A stretch of DNA of 64,000 bases, from NCBI RefSeq assembly GCF_029027585.1, contig NZ_CP093397.1, forward strand, positions 744,001-808,000, written 5' to 3'. The position numbers and the translations under genes were made by a program. Positions 40,801 through 49,142 of the stretch are shown piece after piece. Numbering within the stretch: the stretch's first letter is position 1; each line of letters opens with the position of its first letter. This stretch comes from Sulfurimonas sp. Its GTDB lineage: Bacteria; Campylobacterota; Campylobacteria; Campylobacterales; Sulfurimonadaceae. The notes beneath the pieces were generated by a model, which was given only the letters and a program-made list of their open reading frames with translations, was not told where the DNA came from and made no database searches.

Positions 40801-41391
40801 ATTAAAAACACTTTTTTGGAAACTATAAAATCAGTTGATGGAAGATTATTGCATCTAGGATATCATCAAAAGAGATATGAAAGTGTTTTAAAATCATTTG
40901 GCATCTATACTTTTCATAATTTATGTGAATATTTAAAACCTCCATCTGATGGCATCTACAAATGTCGTTTGATTTATAATGAAAATATAGTAGATATTTC
41001 TTATACGCTCTACATAAAAAAACAAATCAAATCTCTTAAATTAATATATGACAATAAAATAGAATATTTTCATAAATCAACTTCCAGAGAAGTCATAAAT
41101 GAACTTTTTGAAAAAAAACAAAACTGTGACGATATACTTATAGTTAAAAATAATCTTGTTTGTGACACAAGCATCGCGAATATCGCTTTATTTAAAGATG
41201 GCATCTGGTTTACTCCATCAAAACCTCTTTTAAATGGAACAACAAGACAAAGGCTTTTAGATGAAGGAAGACTACAAGAAACAAATATAAAAGTTGATGA
41301 TTTGAAAGATTATACAAAGCTTGCTCTTCTTAATGCTATGATAGATTTTGATATAATACAAAAATATAATTTAAAGGATATTATTTGTTAG
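40801..41391 (+). CDS. Class IV PLP aminotransferase (PabC-like), probable ATT start
   Basis: Fold-type IV PLP enzymes include aminodeoxychorismate lyase (PabC) and branched-chain aminotransferases. The protein shows HLGYHQKR near the N-terminus, the PLP lysine in FHKSTSRE, DTSIANIALF and PLLNGTTRQRLLD. At about 196 aa it is short. PabC would complement the pabB gene at 20.4 kb. The conserved N-terminus (NTFLETIKS) lies upstream of the first TTG (40816). AAGGA with ideal spacing points to ATT at 40801 as start; a start at TTG would lack a ribosome binding site. A -10 (TACAAT) lies at 40756-40761. Confidence 0.8.
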   Translation: MKNTFLETIKSVDGRLLHLGYHQKRYESVLKSFGIYTFHNLCEYLKPPSDGIYKCRLIYNENIVDISYTLYIKKQIKSLKLIYDNKIEYFHKSTSREVINELFEKKQNCDDILIVKNNLVCDTSIANIALFKDGIWFTPSKPLLNGTTRQRLLDEGRLQETNIKVDDLKDYTKLALLNAMIDFDIIQKYNLKDIIC

Positions 41392-41840
41392 ACAATGCCA
41401 TAGACGATATAGATTTTTCAAAATTAATGAAAAAACATATAGAAGAACTAATAATTCATTTTTTTCAAAAAGAGCAAAATTTTGGAATTCTTTGTAATAT
41501 CGAAGATGTTTATTTCGAACCTAAATTACCTAAAAATATAGCAGATGAATTTAGACCTTTAACTCTGTTTTTTTTAGCAGGTTATACTTTTGAGAGTGCA
41601 AATATTCAAGATGGGCATCTAATCTTTGAAGCTGGTTTTGGAACTGATAATTTTGGAAGTATAGTAAGCGTTCCTCTTTTGAGTGTTTTACAAATCATCG
41701 TTGATGAAACACCGCTACTTATAAATCTAGCAACTCATAAGGCTTTAGCTCAAGAGAAGGTAGAGTCAAGTCCAAAAGGAGTTCAAAACTCTATGGCTTC
41801 TTTTTTATCAAACCCAGAAAACTCTAAGTTTGTTAAATAA
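41385..41840 (+). CDS. SspB-like protein (possible ClpXP adaptor), 151 aa
   Basis: Starts at a TTG overlapping the upstream gene by seven bases. The pattern is an N-terminal helix (KKHIEELIIHFFQ), two strands, then HLIFEAGFGTDNFGSIVSVPLLSVLQIIVDE and a polar tail (ESSPKGVQNS). That matches the general shape of SspB, the adaptor that delivers ssrA-tagged proteins to ClpXP (helix, 'F.ARFGG....V.VP..AVL.IYA.E', flexible tail). I see no exact signature, so the assignment is tentative; it could be an unrelated conserved protein. smpB, needed for ssrA tagging, is 5.4 kb away. Confidence 0.5.
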   Translation: MLDNAIDDIDFSKLMKKHIEELIIHFFQKEQNFGILCNIEDVYFEPKLPKNIADEFRPLTLFFLAGYTFESANIQDGHLIFEAGFGTDNFGSIVSVPLLSVLQIIVDETPLLINLATHKALAQEKVESSPKGVQNSMASFLSNPENSKFVK

Positions 41841-41847
41841 AAGAGTT

Positions 41848-42750
41848 TTAAACCTTATTTATAGAGAGTAGATAATGAACTACATTATCAACAAAAGCGT
41901 CATGTTTTCTCTCTTTTAAATATGCTATATAAAAATGTCTTTGTAATTTAAAGTTTTTAATTCTGGCCTCATAAAGTCTTCCATCTTGTATATCACTTTG
42001 AATTACATGTCGTGACATTACAGAAACCAACGGTCTTGAAGAGTTTTTATCTGCATGTAAAATAGACTCTTTTATAGCAGTTGGAGATGCTAATACAGCA
42101 AGAACATTAAAGTTAGCACACTGAACACCTATCTCTTCAAATACTTCAGCTGTTAGTTTTCTTGTATGTGATTCTTCGTTACGACAAATCCAATCAAAGT
42201 CAAGTAAATCATCTGCTGTTAGTTGCTTTTTAAGTGGTTGATTTGAAAAAATAACTAACTCATCTTCAACCCATTCTCTAAATATTATTCCATCTTTAAA
42301 AACTGGAGATTCTATTAAAGCAAGATCAATTTTTTTATCTTCAAGCTGTCCTATAACATCCTCTGAAAGTCCTATTTGTATATAAACTTCATTATCAAGT
42401 CTTTTTTTAATCTCACCTAAATAATTTGGAAGTATATAGTTTCCTATTGCATTTGAACTTCCCATAATAAAAGTGAATTCTTTATTTATAATTTTTAAAA
42501 GTTCTTTTTCACTACTAGATATTGCTTTTTCAAGTTTAACTGCTATTCTATACAGGTCTTCACCCTCTTTAGTTAGTAAAATACCATTCTTTTTTCTCTC
42601 AACTATTCTTGTATCTAAATAATCTTCAATAAATTTTATCTGCTGAGTAACCGCGGGTTGTGAAATACCTAACTTTGCAGATGCCTTAGAAAAACTCTTT
42701 TCTTTAATAACCATCAAGAAGGTTTGTAATTTCGCAAAATCTTTTAACAT
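41848..42750 (-). CDS. LysR-family transcriptional regulator
   Basis: A 300-aa LysR protein: winged helix-turn-helix in the first 60 residues (SFSKASAKLGISQPAVTQQIKFIEDYL), a linker helix, and a PBP-like effector domain (about 90-290). The effector is unknown. It is divergent from uvrD; the intergenic region has a perfect 21-bp palindrome. Shine-Dalgarno AGGAA precedes the ATG. The 3' end is convergent with the SspB-like gene eight bases away. Confidence 0.9.
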   Translation of the reverse strand: MLKDFAKLQTFLMVIKEKSFSKASAKLGISQPAVTQQIKFIEDYLDTRIVERKKNGILLTKEGEDLYRIAVKLEKAISSSEKELLKIINKEFTFIMGSSNAIGNYILPNYLGEIKKRLDNEVYIQIGLSEDVIGQLEDKKIDLALIESPVFKDGIIFREWVEDELVIFSNQPLKKQLTADDLLDFDWICRNEESHTRKLTAEVFEEIGVQCANFNVLAVLASPTAIKESILHADKNSSRPLVSVMSRHVIQSDIQDGRLYEARIKNFKLQRHFYIAYLKERKHDAFVDNVVHYLLSINKV

Positions 42751-42814
42751 AATAATTCCTATAAGTTCATATAATATAAAAATTATAACTCAAAATTATA
42801 ATTAATGCAATAGT

Positions 42815-42846
42815 ATTGTTATAATTTATAACAATTTGGCTATAAT
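42815..42846 (+). promoter_or_regulatory. Palindromic operator abutting the uvrD -10 box
   Basis: ATTGTTATAA (42815-42824) and TTATAACAAT (42826-42835) form a perfect inverted repeat with one base between. It lies five bases before TATAAT (42841-42846), where the -35 element of uvrD would be. A dimeric regulator bound here would affect initiation. The divergent LysR gene makes a LysR site plausible, though the short spacer is not the usual T-N11-A form. Confidence 0.5.
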
Positions 42847-42886
42847 TAAGCTATAGACCATAAATAATACAAATAGTTGGCAGACA

Positions 42887-44935
42887 ATGGAAAAAATATT
42901 TAACAAACTTAACGAATCTCAAACTAAAGCCGTAAAACACTCAGAAGGTCCTGTTCTAATTTTAGCAGGAGCGGGTAGTGGAAAAACAACTACCATCGTT
43001 TCTCGTTTAGCTTATCTCATTGAGGTGCTTGGTATTCCTGCATCTAATACTCTAACTCTTACTTTTACAAACAAGGCTGCTAAGGAGATGCGAGATAGAG
43101 CATTGTCTATGATTAGTAATGTTTCTTCACCTCCACTTCTTTGTACTTTTCATAAATTTGGACTTTTGTTTTTAAAGTTTAATATTCATCTTTTAAAAAG
43201 AGAAAATAACTTTGTTGTGATTGATACAGATGATAAAAAACGAATAATTAAAAAAATAAATTCAGAAATACCGACACCTTTAATAGCTAGTGAAATTTCA
43301 AGATATAAAAACTCTCTTTTAACTCCAGATGATGCGTACAAACAAGCAGAACTTTACAACTATCAACAAATTGCAAAAGTTTATGAAGCATATGAAGCAT
43401 ATTTATTAGAAAATAATTTAGTAGATTTTGATGATTTGATTGCTCTAACATACAAACTTTTAGAACAAAATCCTGACTTAGCTCAAAAAACATCTCAAAA
43501 ATATCGTTACATTATGATAGATGAGTATCAAGATACAAATGAGCTACAACTAAAACTTTTACAAAAATTATGTTGCTCTCATAATAATCTTTGTGTTGTT
43601 GGAGATGATGACCAAAGCATCTATGGTTGGCGTGGAGCGCATATACGAAATATTATGGAATTTGACCAAGATTTTGCTGGTACAAATACTTTTAAACTTG
43701 AAGAAAATTATCGTTCTCGTGAACCTATCTTAAAAGTTGCGAATGCTCTCATAGAACACAATCGTTCTCGTTTAGGAAAGAAACTCATACCTACTTGTGG
43801 AGCGGGAGAAGATGTTACTGTTTTAAACTCTCACGATGAAAATGAAGAATCAAGAAAAATTGCAACTAAAATTACTAAACTTTTAGATTCTGGAGTTAAT
43901 GCAAATGATATAGCTATTTTATATCGTGTAAATGTATTAAGTCGTTCTATTGAAGATGGTTTAAATCGCTCTGGCATCTCTTATAAGCTAGTTGGTGGAC
44001 TCAGATTTTATGATAGAGCAGAGATTAAAGACCTTATAAGCTACATTAGAGTTATAACCAATTTCCATGATGATTTTTCATTTAAAAGAGTTGTAAACAA
44101 ACCAAAAAGAGGTTTAGGAAAAGCAAGTATAGATAAAATTGAGTTAGCGGCTCATGCAAATGAAAGTTCTATCTATGAGTATGTTAAAAAAACATCTGTC
44201 ACTGATTTAGAAGTTTTAGTCAGAAAGAAAAATGCAAAAACTCTAAAAACTTTTATAAAAAACCTTCAAAAAGTATCAAAAGTTGCAATAGAATCAACCT
44301 ATGAGTTTATAGATGCACTAGAAGAAACATTTCACTTAAAAGATATCTATGCTGGAATGGCTGATGAGGCAGATAGAATCTTAAATATGGACGAATTTTA
44401 TGGCTTGTTTCGTGACTTTGTAAAAAAATCTCCAGAGTCTGGTCTTGACGAGTTTTTAAATGAACTTACACTTCAAAGTGAACAAGACCAAGTGGAAGGC
44501 AGAAGCATCTATATGATGAGTATTCACGCTTCAAAAGGTTTAGAGTTTGAGCATATTTTTATCATTGGACTTGAAGAAGGCTTTTTACCTCTAGTTGGAG
44601 ATGGCAGTGACTTAGAAGAAGAAAGACGCTTGGGTTATGTGTCCTTTACTAGAGCAAAAACAACTTTAACTCTTTCTCATGCATCTAGTAGATTTTACAA
44701 AGGTAGAAGAAGTGATTTAGAAAAAAGTAGATTTTTTAATGAAGCTGGTCTTTGTGAAGGCTCTTTAAAAGTTGAAAAAAACACAGCCTTTAAAAAAGGT
44801 GATTTAATTCGTCACAAAATTTTTGGCACGGGAAGAGTTATTGGCATCAGTAAAAGCGGAAGAGAGTTTAAACTAAATATAAACTTCGCAGGTACTTCAA
44901 GGGACATTTTAGCCTCTTTTGTTGAGCGCTTATGA
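42887..44935 (+). CDS. uvrD: UvrD/Rep-family DNA helicase
   Basis: A superfamily 1A 3'-5' helicase used in repair and replication restart. The 682-aa protein has Walker A ILAGAGSGKTTT, motif II DEYQDTN, motif III VVGDDDQSIYGWRGA, EENYRS, and motif V-VI MMSIHASKGLEFEHIFIIGLEEG and RRLGYVSFTRAK. A C-terminal FGTGRVI segment resembles the UvrD/PcrA tail that contacts RNA polymerase. It is first in uvrD-truB-csrA-ispE. Confidence 0.94.
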   Translation: MEKIFNKLNESQTKAVKHSEGPVLILAGAGSGKTTTIVSRLAYLIEVLGIPASNTLTLTFTNKAAKEMRDRALSMISNVSSPPLLCTFHKFGLLFLKFNIHLLKRENNFVVIDTDDKKRIIKKINSEIPTPLIASEISRYKNSLLTPDDAYKQAELYNYQQIAKVYEAYEAYLLENNLVDFDDLIALTYKLLEQNPDLAQKTSQKYRYIMIDEYQDTNELQLKLLQKLCCSHNNLCVVGDDDQSIYGWRGAHIRNIMEFDQDFAGTNTFKLEENYRSREPILKVANALIEHNRSRLGKKLIPTCGAGEDVTVLNSHDENEESRKIATKITKLLDSGVNANDIAILYRVNVLSRSIEDGLNRSGISYKLVGGLRFYDRAEIKDLISYIRVITNFHDDFSFKRVVNKPKRGLGKASIDKIELAAHANESSIYEYVKKTSVTDLEVLVRKKNAKTLKTFIKNLQKVSKVAIESTYEFIDALEETFHLKDIYAGMADEADRILNMDEFYGLFRDFVKKSPESGLDEFLNELTLQSEQDQVEGRSIYMMSIHASKGLEFEHIFIIGLEEGFLPLVGDGSDLEEERRLGYVSFTRAKTTLTLSHASSRFYKGRRSDLEKSRFFNEAGLCEGSLKVEKNTAFKKGDLIRHKIFGTGRVIGISKSGREFKLNINFAGTSRDILASFVERL

Positions 44936-45756
44936 ACCGACTCTTTGTTGCAAATAAACCAACAGGGATAAGTTCTAATCATTTTTTATCAAGCCTAAAA
45001 AGAAAATACAAAACAAAAAAAGCTGGATTTACAGGAACTCTGGACCCTTTTGCAAAAGGTGTACTTATAGTTGGCTTTGGCTCTCATACAAAACTTTTCA
45101 GATTTTTAAATAAAACACCAAAAAAATATAGAGCTACTTTATGGTTAGGAGCAAAAAGTGACTCTCTTGATACAGAGAGGATAGAACATGTTGAAATACT
45201 TAAAGAATTTAATCATGCAAAAATACAAGAAGTTGTAGAGTCTTTAAAAGGTGATTTGATATACGAACCTCCTATTTTTAGTGCAAAACGCATAGAGGGA
45301 CAAAGAGCTTATGACTTAGCAAGAGCAGGTAAAAAGTTTACACTTAACAAGATTAACTCTAGCATCTATGAAAGTAAACTCATCAACTATTCACACCCTT
45401 TTGTAACTTTCCAAACAACTGTTTCAGAAGGTACTTATATCCGCTCACTCGGGCTTATTATCGCTAAAAAACTAGGCGTTGAGTATGGAAGTCTTAGTGC
45501 TTTACAAAGACTTAATGAAGGACAATTTACTTACGATGGAGAAAAAGCTCTTGATATAAAAAAATCTCTTAACATTAAACAAAATTTTTATCTAGGAAAT
45601 AGTGATAATTTGAAATATGGAAGAGTTCTTGCTTTAGATGATTTAGATATAAAAAAAGATGGATATTATTGGATAGATAATGGTGATAATATCTCAATCA
45701 TAAACATTCAAAATAACATAGTAAAATATGAACTAAACAAGGTAAGCGTATGTTAG
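44932..45756 (+). CDS. truB: tRNA pseudouridine-55 synthase TruB
   Basis: TruB makes pseudouridine 55 in the T-loop of tRNAs. The 274-aa protein shows [12 protein letters not shown], the catalytic aspartate in [14 protein letters not shown], the [17 protein letters not shown] thumb region and GTYIRSLG. It overlaps uvrD by four bases and csrA by seven. Residues after 240 ([15 protein letters not shown]) form a PUA-like tail of reduced size. Confidence 0.95.
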   Translation: MNRLFVANKPTGISSNHFLSSLKRKYKTKKAGFTGTLDPFAKGVLIVGFGSHTKLFRFLNKTPKKYRATLWLGAKSDSLDTERIEHVEILKEFNHAKIQEVVESLKGDLIYEPPIFSAKRIEGQRAYDLARAGKKFTLNKINSSIYESKLINYSHPFVTFQTTVSEGTYIRSLGLIIAKKLGVEYGSLSALQRLNEGQFTYDGEKALDIKKSLNIKQNFYLGNSDNLKYGRVLALDDLDIKKDGYYWIDNGDNISIINIQNNIVKYELNKVSVC

Positions 45757-45980
45757 TATTAGCAAGAAAGTTAGATGAATCCATCAGCATTGGCGACAAT
45801 ATATCCATAAAAATCATCTCTATTGACAAAGGTGTAGTAAAACTTGGCATAGATGCTCCAAGAGATATTTCCATAGTTAGAAATGAACTTTTAGAAGATG
45901 TGAAAGACTCAAATATTGCAGCATCTAAAAAACCCAATCAAAATGATTTAAGTTTACTTAGTAAAATTATTAAAAAATAA
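45750..45980 (+). CDS. csrA: Carbon storage regulator CsrA
   Basis: CsrA binds GGA-containing mRNA sites and controls translation; in Campylobacterota it targets flagellar mRNAs. The 76-aa protein has the full core [27 protein letters not shown] and the RNA-contact R/VRNE segment, with a tail of about 20 residues richer in Ser/Asn. The start lies in truB. Confidence 0.96.
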   Translation: MLVLARKLDESISIGDNISIKIISIDKGVVKLGIDAPRDISIVRNELLEDVKDSNIAASKKPNQNDLSLLSKIIKK

Positions 45981-45988
45981 AACATATT

Positions 45989-46759
45989 ATGAAAATCTAC
46001 AAAGCTTTTGCTAAAGTCAATATCTTTCTAAAAATAACAGGAATGAGAGGTGATTACCATGAAATCATCTCAAGATTTATGAAGGTAAATTCTCTTTATG
46101 ATGAACTCTCTTTTAGAAAAAAAACTACAATCGACTTTGAGATAATTGGAGATTTTTCTTGTACAGTAGAGCAAAACACCATATATAAAGCCTACAAAGC
46201 CCTAAAAGAAAGCATAAAGTCTGACTCTTTAGAAAAACTAATGCAAAGCTACGCCATTAAAGTTGAAAAAAAAATTCCTGCTTTTGCTGGTTTGGGAGGA
46301 GGAAGTAGTGACGCTGCTACTTACCTTCACATGTGTAATGAAGTTTTACATCTAGGACTTAGCCAAAATGAATTAGCATCTATTGGTTCAAAAGTTGGAG
46401 CTGATGTAGCATTTTTTATCTACGGATATGAAAGTGCAAATGTTAGTGGAATCGGCGAGATAGTAGAGCAATATAAAGAAGATATACTTGATTTTGAAAT
46501 TTTTACTCCAAAAGTAGAAATCAGTACTCCAAAAGTTTACAAAAGTTATAGAGAAAACTTTTATGCCCCGATAGATGCCACTGAAATAGAAAAATTAAAA
46601 AACATGAGCTCATTATATGTCTTAAATGAGATAAAAGCAGATGAAGCAAACGACCTGTTTAAACCTGCTCTTGAAGAATATAAAGAATTAAAAAATCACT
46701 ACAAACAGGGATATTTTTTCAGTGGAAGCGGAAGTAGCTTTTTTAAGTTACTAAGCTAA
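45989..46759 (+). CDS. ispE: 4-diphosphocytidyl-2-C-methyl-D-erythritol kinase IspE
   Basis: IspE phosphorylates CDP-methylerythritol in the MEP pathway, the same pathway that starts with Dxs. The 256-aa GHMP kinase has FAKVNIFLKITG, the ATP loop PAFAGLGGGSSDAAT, GADVAFFIYG and a C-terminal FSGSGSSFF motif. Full length for this phylum. It shows that the organism relies on MEP-type isoprenoid synthesis, which matters for the interpretation of the dxs frameshift. Confidence 0.95.
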   Translation: MKIYKAFAKVNIFLKITGMRGDYHEIISRFMKVNSLYDELSFRKKTTIDFEIIGDFSCTVEQNTIYKAYKALKESIKSDSLEKLMQSYAIKVEKKIPAFAGLGGGSSDAATYLHMCNEVLHLGLSQNELASIGSKVGADVAFFIYGYESANVSGIGEIVEQYKEDILDFEIFTPKVEISTPKVYKSYRENFYAPIDATEIEKLKNMSSLYVLNEIKADEANDLFKPALEEYKELKNHYKQGYFFSGSGSSFFKLLS

Positions 46760-46768
46760 AAATTACGC

Positions 46769-46774
46769 TACAAT
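46769..46774 (+). promoter_or_regulatory. Probable -10 box of the cytochrome gene
   Basis: CGCTACAAT contains TACAAT between ispE and the cytochrome gene, about 32 bases upstream of the ATG. It suggests that cytochrome c, smpB and the genes behind them can be expressed separately from the uvrD-ispE set. Confidence 0.45.
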
Positions 46775-46806
46775 AAAATATAAAATTTATAAACAGTAGG
46801 TAAAAA

Positions 46807-47226
46807 ATGAAAAAAATAATAATCACTAGTTTAGTTGCTCTAACTATCTCCCTTAGCTCTTTGTCTGCATACGACTTAAAATCAAATATGTTACTTTTAA
46901 ATGCTGAACTAAGAGATGTTCAACAAGGTTTTATTTCAAGTGATAAGCAAGGGGTAAAAGAAGCCATTGATAAATTTGCTAAACATGCAGAGGAACTTCT
47001 TGGAAACAAAGACAACTTTGCAAAAATGCTTCCAAAAGATAAAAAAAACAAGGCTAAAGAAGCTGTAATGAGTGCACAAATCATCGCTCATAATGTTCAA
47101 ATCATCAGAGATGCAATAGACAATAAATATGGCCAATCTGGACAAATCAGAAGAGAAGAATCTCAAAGAGCATATACATATATAGAACATGCTTGTTTTC
47201 GCTGTCATAACATAGTTCGTGACTAA
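46807..47226 (+). CDS. Periplasmic c-type cytochrome, single C-terminal haem
   Basis: A 139-aa protein with a signal peptide ([21 protein letters not shown], cleaved near residue 21) and one haem-binding motif, CFRCH, near the C-terminus. The helical body followed by a late CxxCH resembles cytochrome c'/c-556, in which haem is at the end of a four-helix bundle. The role is electron transfer or ligand binding in the periplasm; the partner is unknown. It lies two bases before smpB and interrupts the usual ispE-smpB adjacency. Confidence 0.85.
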   Translation: MKKIIITSLVALTISLSSLSAYDLKSNMLLLNAELRDVQQGFISSDKQGVKEAIDKFAKHAEELLGNKDNFAKMLPKDKKNKAKEAVMSAQIIAHNVQIIRDAIDNKYGQSGQIRREESQRAYTYIEHACFRCHNIVRD

Positions 47227-47228
47227 AC

Positions 47229-47681
47229 ATGGGTGAAACAGTAGCAAAAAATAAAAAAGCCTACTTTGACTACTTTTTAGAAGAAAAATTTGAAGCTGGT
47301 TTAGTACTTCAAGGAAGTGAAGTAAAAGGTATTCGAGCAAATAGAGTAAATCTCAAAGATAGTTTTATTCGTTTTGTTCAAGGTGAAGCATTTTTATTTA
47401 ATGCTCATATTGGAAGACTTGAAACTACACATCATTACTATACTCATGAAGAAAGAGGTAGCAGGAAACTGCTTTTACATAAAAAACAGCTACAAAAGAT
47501 GAAAACTGCAGTTGAAAAAGATGGTTACACCATAGTTCCTCTTCAGTTATACTTTAATGCGAGAAATCTTGTGAAAATCCAAATTGCCATCGCAAAAGGC
47601 AAACAGCTTCACGACAAAAGACAAGACTTAAAAGCTAAAGATATGAAACGGGATATAGCTAGGGCGATGAAGGATTACTAA
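47229..47681 (+). CDS. smpB: SsrA-binding protein SmpB
   Basis: SmpB carries tmRNA to stalled ribosomes. The 150-aa protein begins at ATG 47229 and shows [49 protein letters not shown] and the C-terminal basic tail [19 protein letters not shown]. All conserved residues are in place. Length is normal. Confidence 0.97.
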   Translation: MGETVAKNKKAYFDYFLEEKFEAGLVLQGSEVKGIRANRVNLKDSFIRFVQGEAFLFNAHIGRLETTHHYYTHEERGSRKLLLHKKQLQKMKTAVEKDGYTIVPLQLYFNARNLVKIQIAIAKGKQLHDKRQDLKAKDMKRDIARAMKDY

Positions 47682-48535
47682 TGAGATATTTTTTTCTTTT
47701 ATTACTTTTAGCATCTACACTTTTTCCTTTTAACATAGATATATACACCTCTGAGATAGCAAATGGAAAGACCACAGTTTTAGAGTTTAAAAAAGAAAAA
47801 AACATACAATATACTAAAGTTGTTTTAGCCAAAAAGAATTATAAAATCTACCAACATCCCTCAGATGCAAAAAAACTATATTCTTTAATCCCAATAAACT
47901 ACTATAAAAAACCCACAAATTTAAAAGCTAAGGTTTTTTATGAAGAAAACGGAAACATAAAAACTAAAACTTTTTTTTTTAAAGTCATAGATGGGCAATA
48001 TAAAAAAGAAAATATAAAAGTACAAAAATCTAAAGTAACTCTAAATAAAAAAGATAAAAAAAGAGCTTCAATAGAGTATAAAGAAGCAATGAGTATTTAT
48101 AATCACGCAACAAATAAAAGTTATATTTCTTCAAAATTTATCACTCCGATGCAGAGTAAAATAACAAGCTCATTTGGAAAAGCTAGAGTTTATAATAACA
48201 CTTTAAAAGGTTATCATAGCGGAACAGACTATAGAGCAAAGATAGGAACTCCCATAATTGCTAGTAATTCTGGAAAAATCGTTTTAGTAAAAGATAGGTT
48301 TTATTCAGGTGGAAGCGTTATAATTGATCATGGGCATGGCATCTACACTTGCTATTATCATATGAGTAAATTTAGCATAAAAAAAGGTGCTTTTGTAAAA
48401 AAAGGAGAAGTAATTGGACTTTCTGGAGTTAGCGGAAGAGTAACAGGACCTCATCTACATTTTAGTGCAAGAGTTGGTGGAGAGCAGGTTGACCCACTTC
48501 AACTTATAAAGTTAATAAATAAAAATCTATTTTAA
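47681..48535 (+). CDS. M23-family (LytM-type) peptidase, exported
   Basis: Cell-wall endopeptidase or activator. The 284-aa protein has an N-terminal signal ([18 protein letters not shown]), a beta-rich N-domain (about 25-150) and the LytM domain with the zinc ligands in YHSGTDYRAK (His, Asp) and GPHLHFS (HxH). The catalytic set is complete, so it is likely active on peptidoglycan cross-bridges. It starts one base into the smpB stop. Confidence 0.9.
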   Translation: MRYFFLLLLLASTLFPFNIDIYTSEIANGKTTVLEFKKEKNIQYTKVVLAKKNYKIYQHPSDAKKLYSLIPINYYKKPTNLKAKVFYEENGNIKTKTFFFKVIDGQYKKENIKVQKSKVTLNKKDKKRASIEYKEAMSIYNHATNKSYISSKFITPMQSKITSSFGKARVYNNTLKGYHSGTDYRAKIGTPIIASNSGKIVLVKDRFYSGGSVIIDHGHGIYTCYYHMSKFSIKKGAFVKKGEVIGLSGVSGRVTGPHLHFSARVGGEQVDPLQLIKLINKNLF

Positions 48536-48548
48536 TCAAGGATAAACA

Positions 48549-49142
48549 ATGTCAGTATTTCAACTTCTAATGCTTGGAGCCTCAGCTTTTTTTGCATTTA
48601 AAATTTATGAACATATACAAACACTTCAAGACCCAGAAGGTGAAGGAGAAAATTATACTCAAGATGAAACAAAAAGTGCAAATGCTTTCTCACCTTTTGA
48701 CCCAGAAGCTTTAGTACAAAAAGCTGACGAGGCTTTTGAGGAAAAAGATTTTCAAAGAGCCTTAGCACTTCTTAATGAAGCCGATTCTAAAAAACCACAT
48801 GATTCAGAGATTTTATTTAAAATGGGCTATATTCTTCATCAAACAAATGATAATGATGAAGCGTTAAACTATTATAAAAAAGCTCTTGAAGTAGATAAAG
48901 AAAATGAATTTATTCATAACTCAATGGCTAGCATCTACAAAGATAATGGGGAATTCACATCAGCAAAATTACATCTACACGCTTCTTTAGAGATAGACGA
49001 TAAGAATGCAATAACTTACTATAACTTTGGAAATCTTTTTTCTGAGATGAAACACTTAGAAGAAGCAAAAGCAATGTATGAAAAAGCATTAGAAATTAAT
49101 CCTGAATTTACTCAAGCAAAAGAAGAGTTAGAAAAATTATAA
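48549..49142 (+). CDS. Membrane-anchored TPR protein
   Basis: A 197-aa protein with an N-terminal hydrophobic stretch (VFQLLMLGASAFFAF) as anchor, an acidic linker, and four tetratricopeptide repeats from about residue 55 to the end (for example ALALLNEADSKKP, ALNYYKKALEVD, AKAMYEKALEIN). TPRs bind other proteins, so this is probably a scaffold facing one side of the membrane. Its stop overlaps the ATG of the WD40-caspase gene by one base, suggesting that the two act together. Confidence 0.85.
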   Translation: MSVFQLLMLGASAFFAFKIYEHIQTLQDPEGEGENYTQDETKSANAFSPFDPEALVQKADEAFEEKDFQRALALLNEADSKKPHDSEILFKMGYILHQTNDNDEALNYYKKALEVDKENEFIHNSMASIYKDNGEFTSAKLHLHASLEIDDKNAITYYNFGNLFSEMKHLEEAKAMYEKALEINPEFTQAKEELEKL

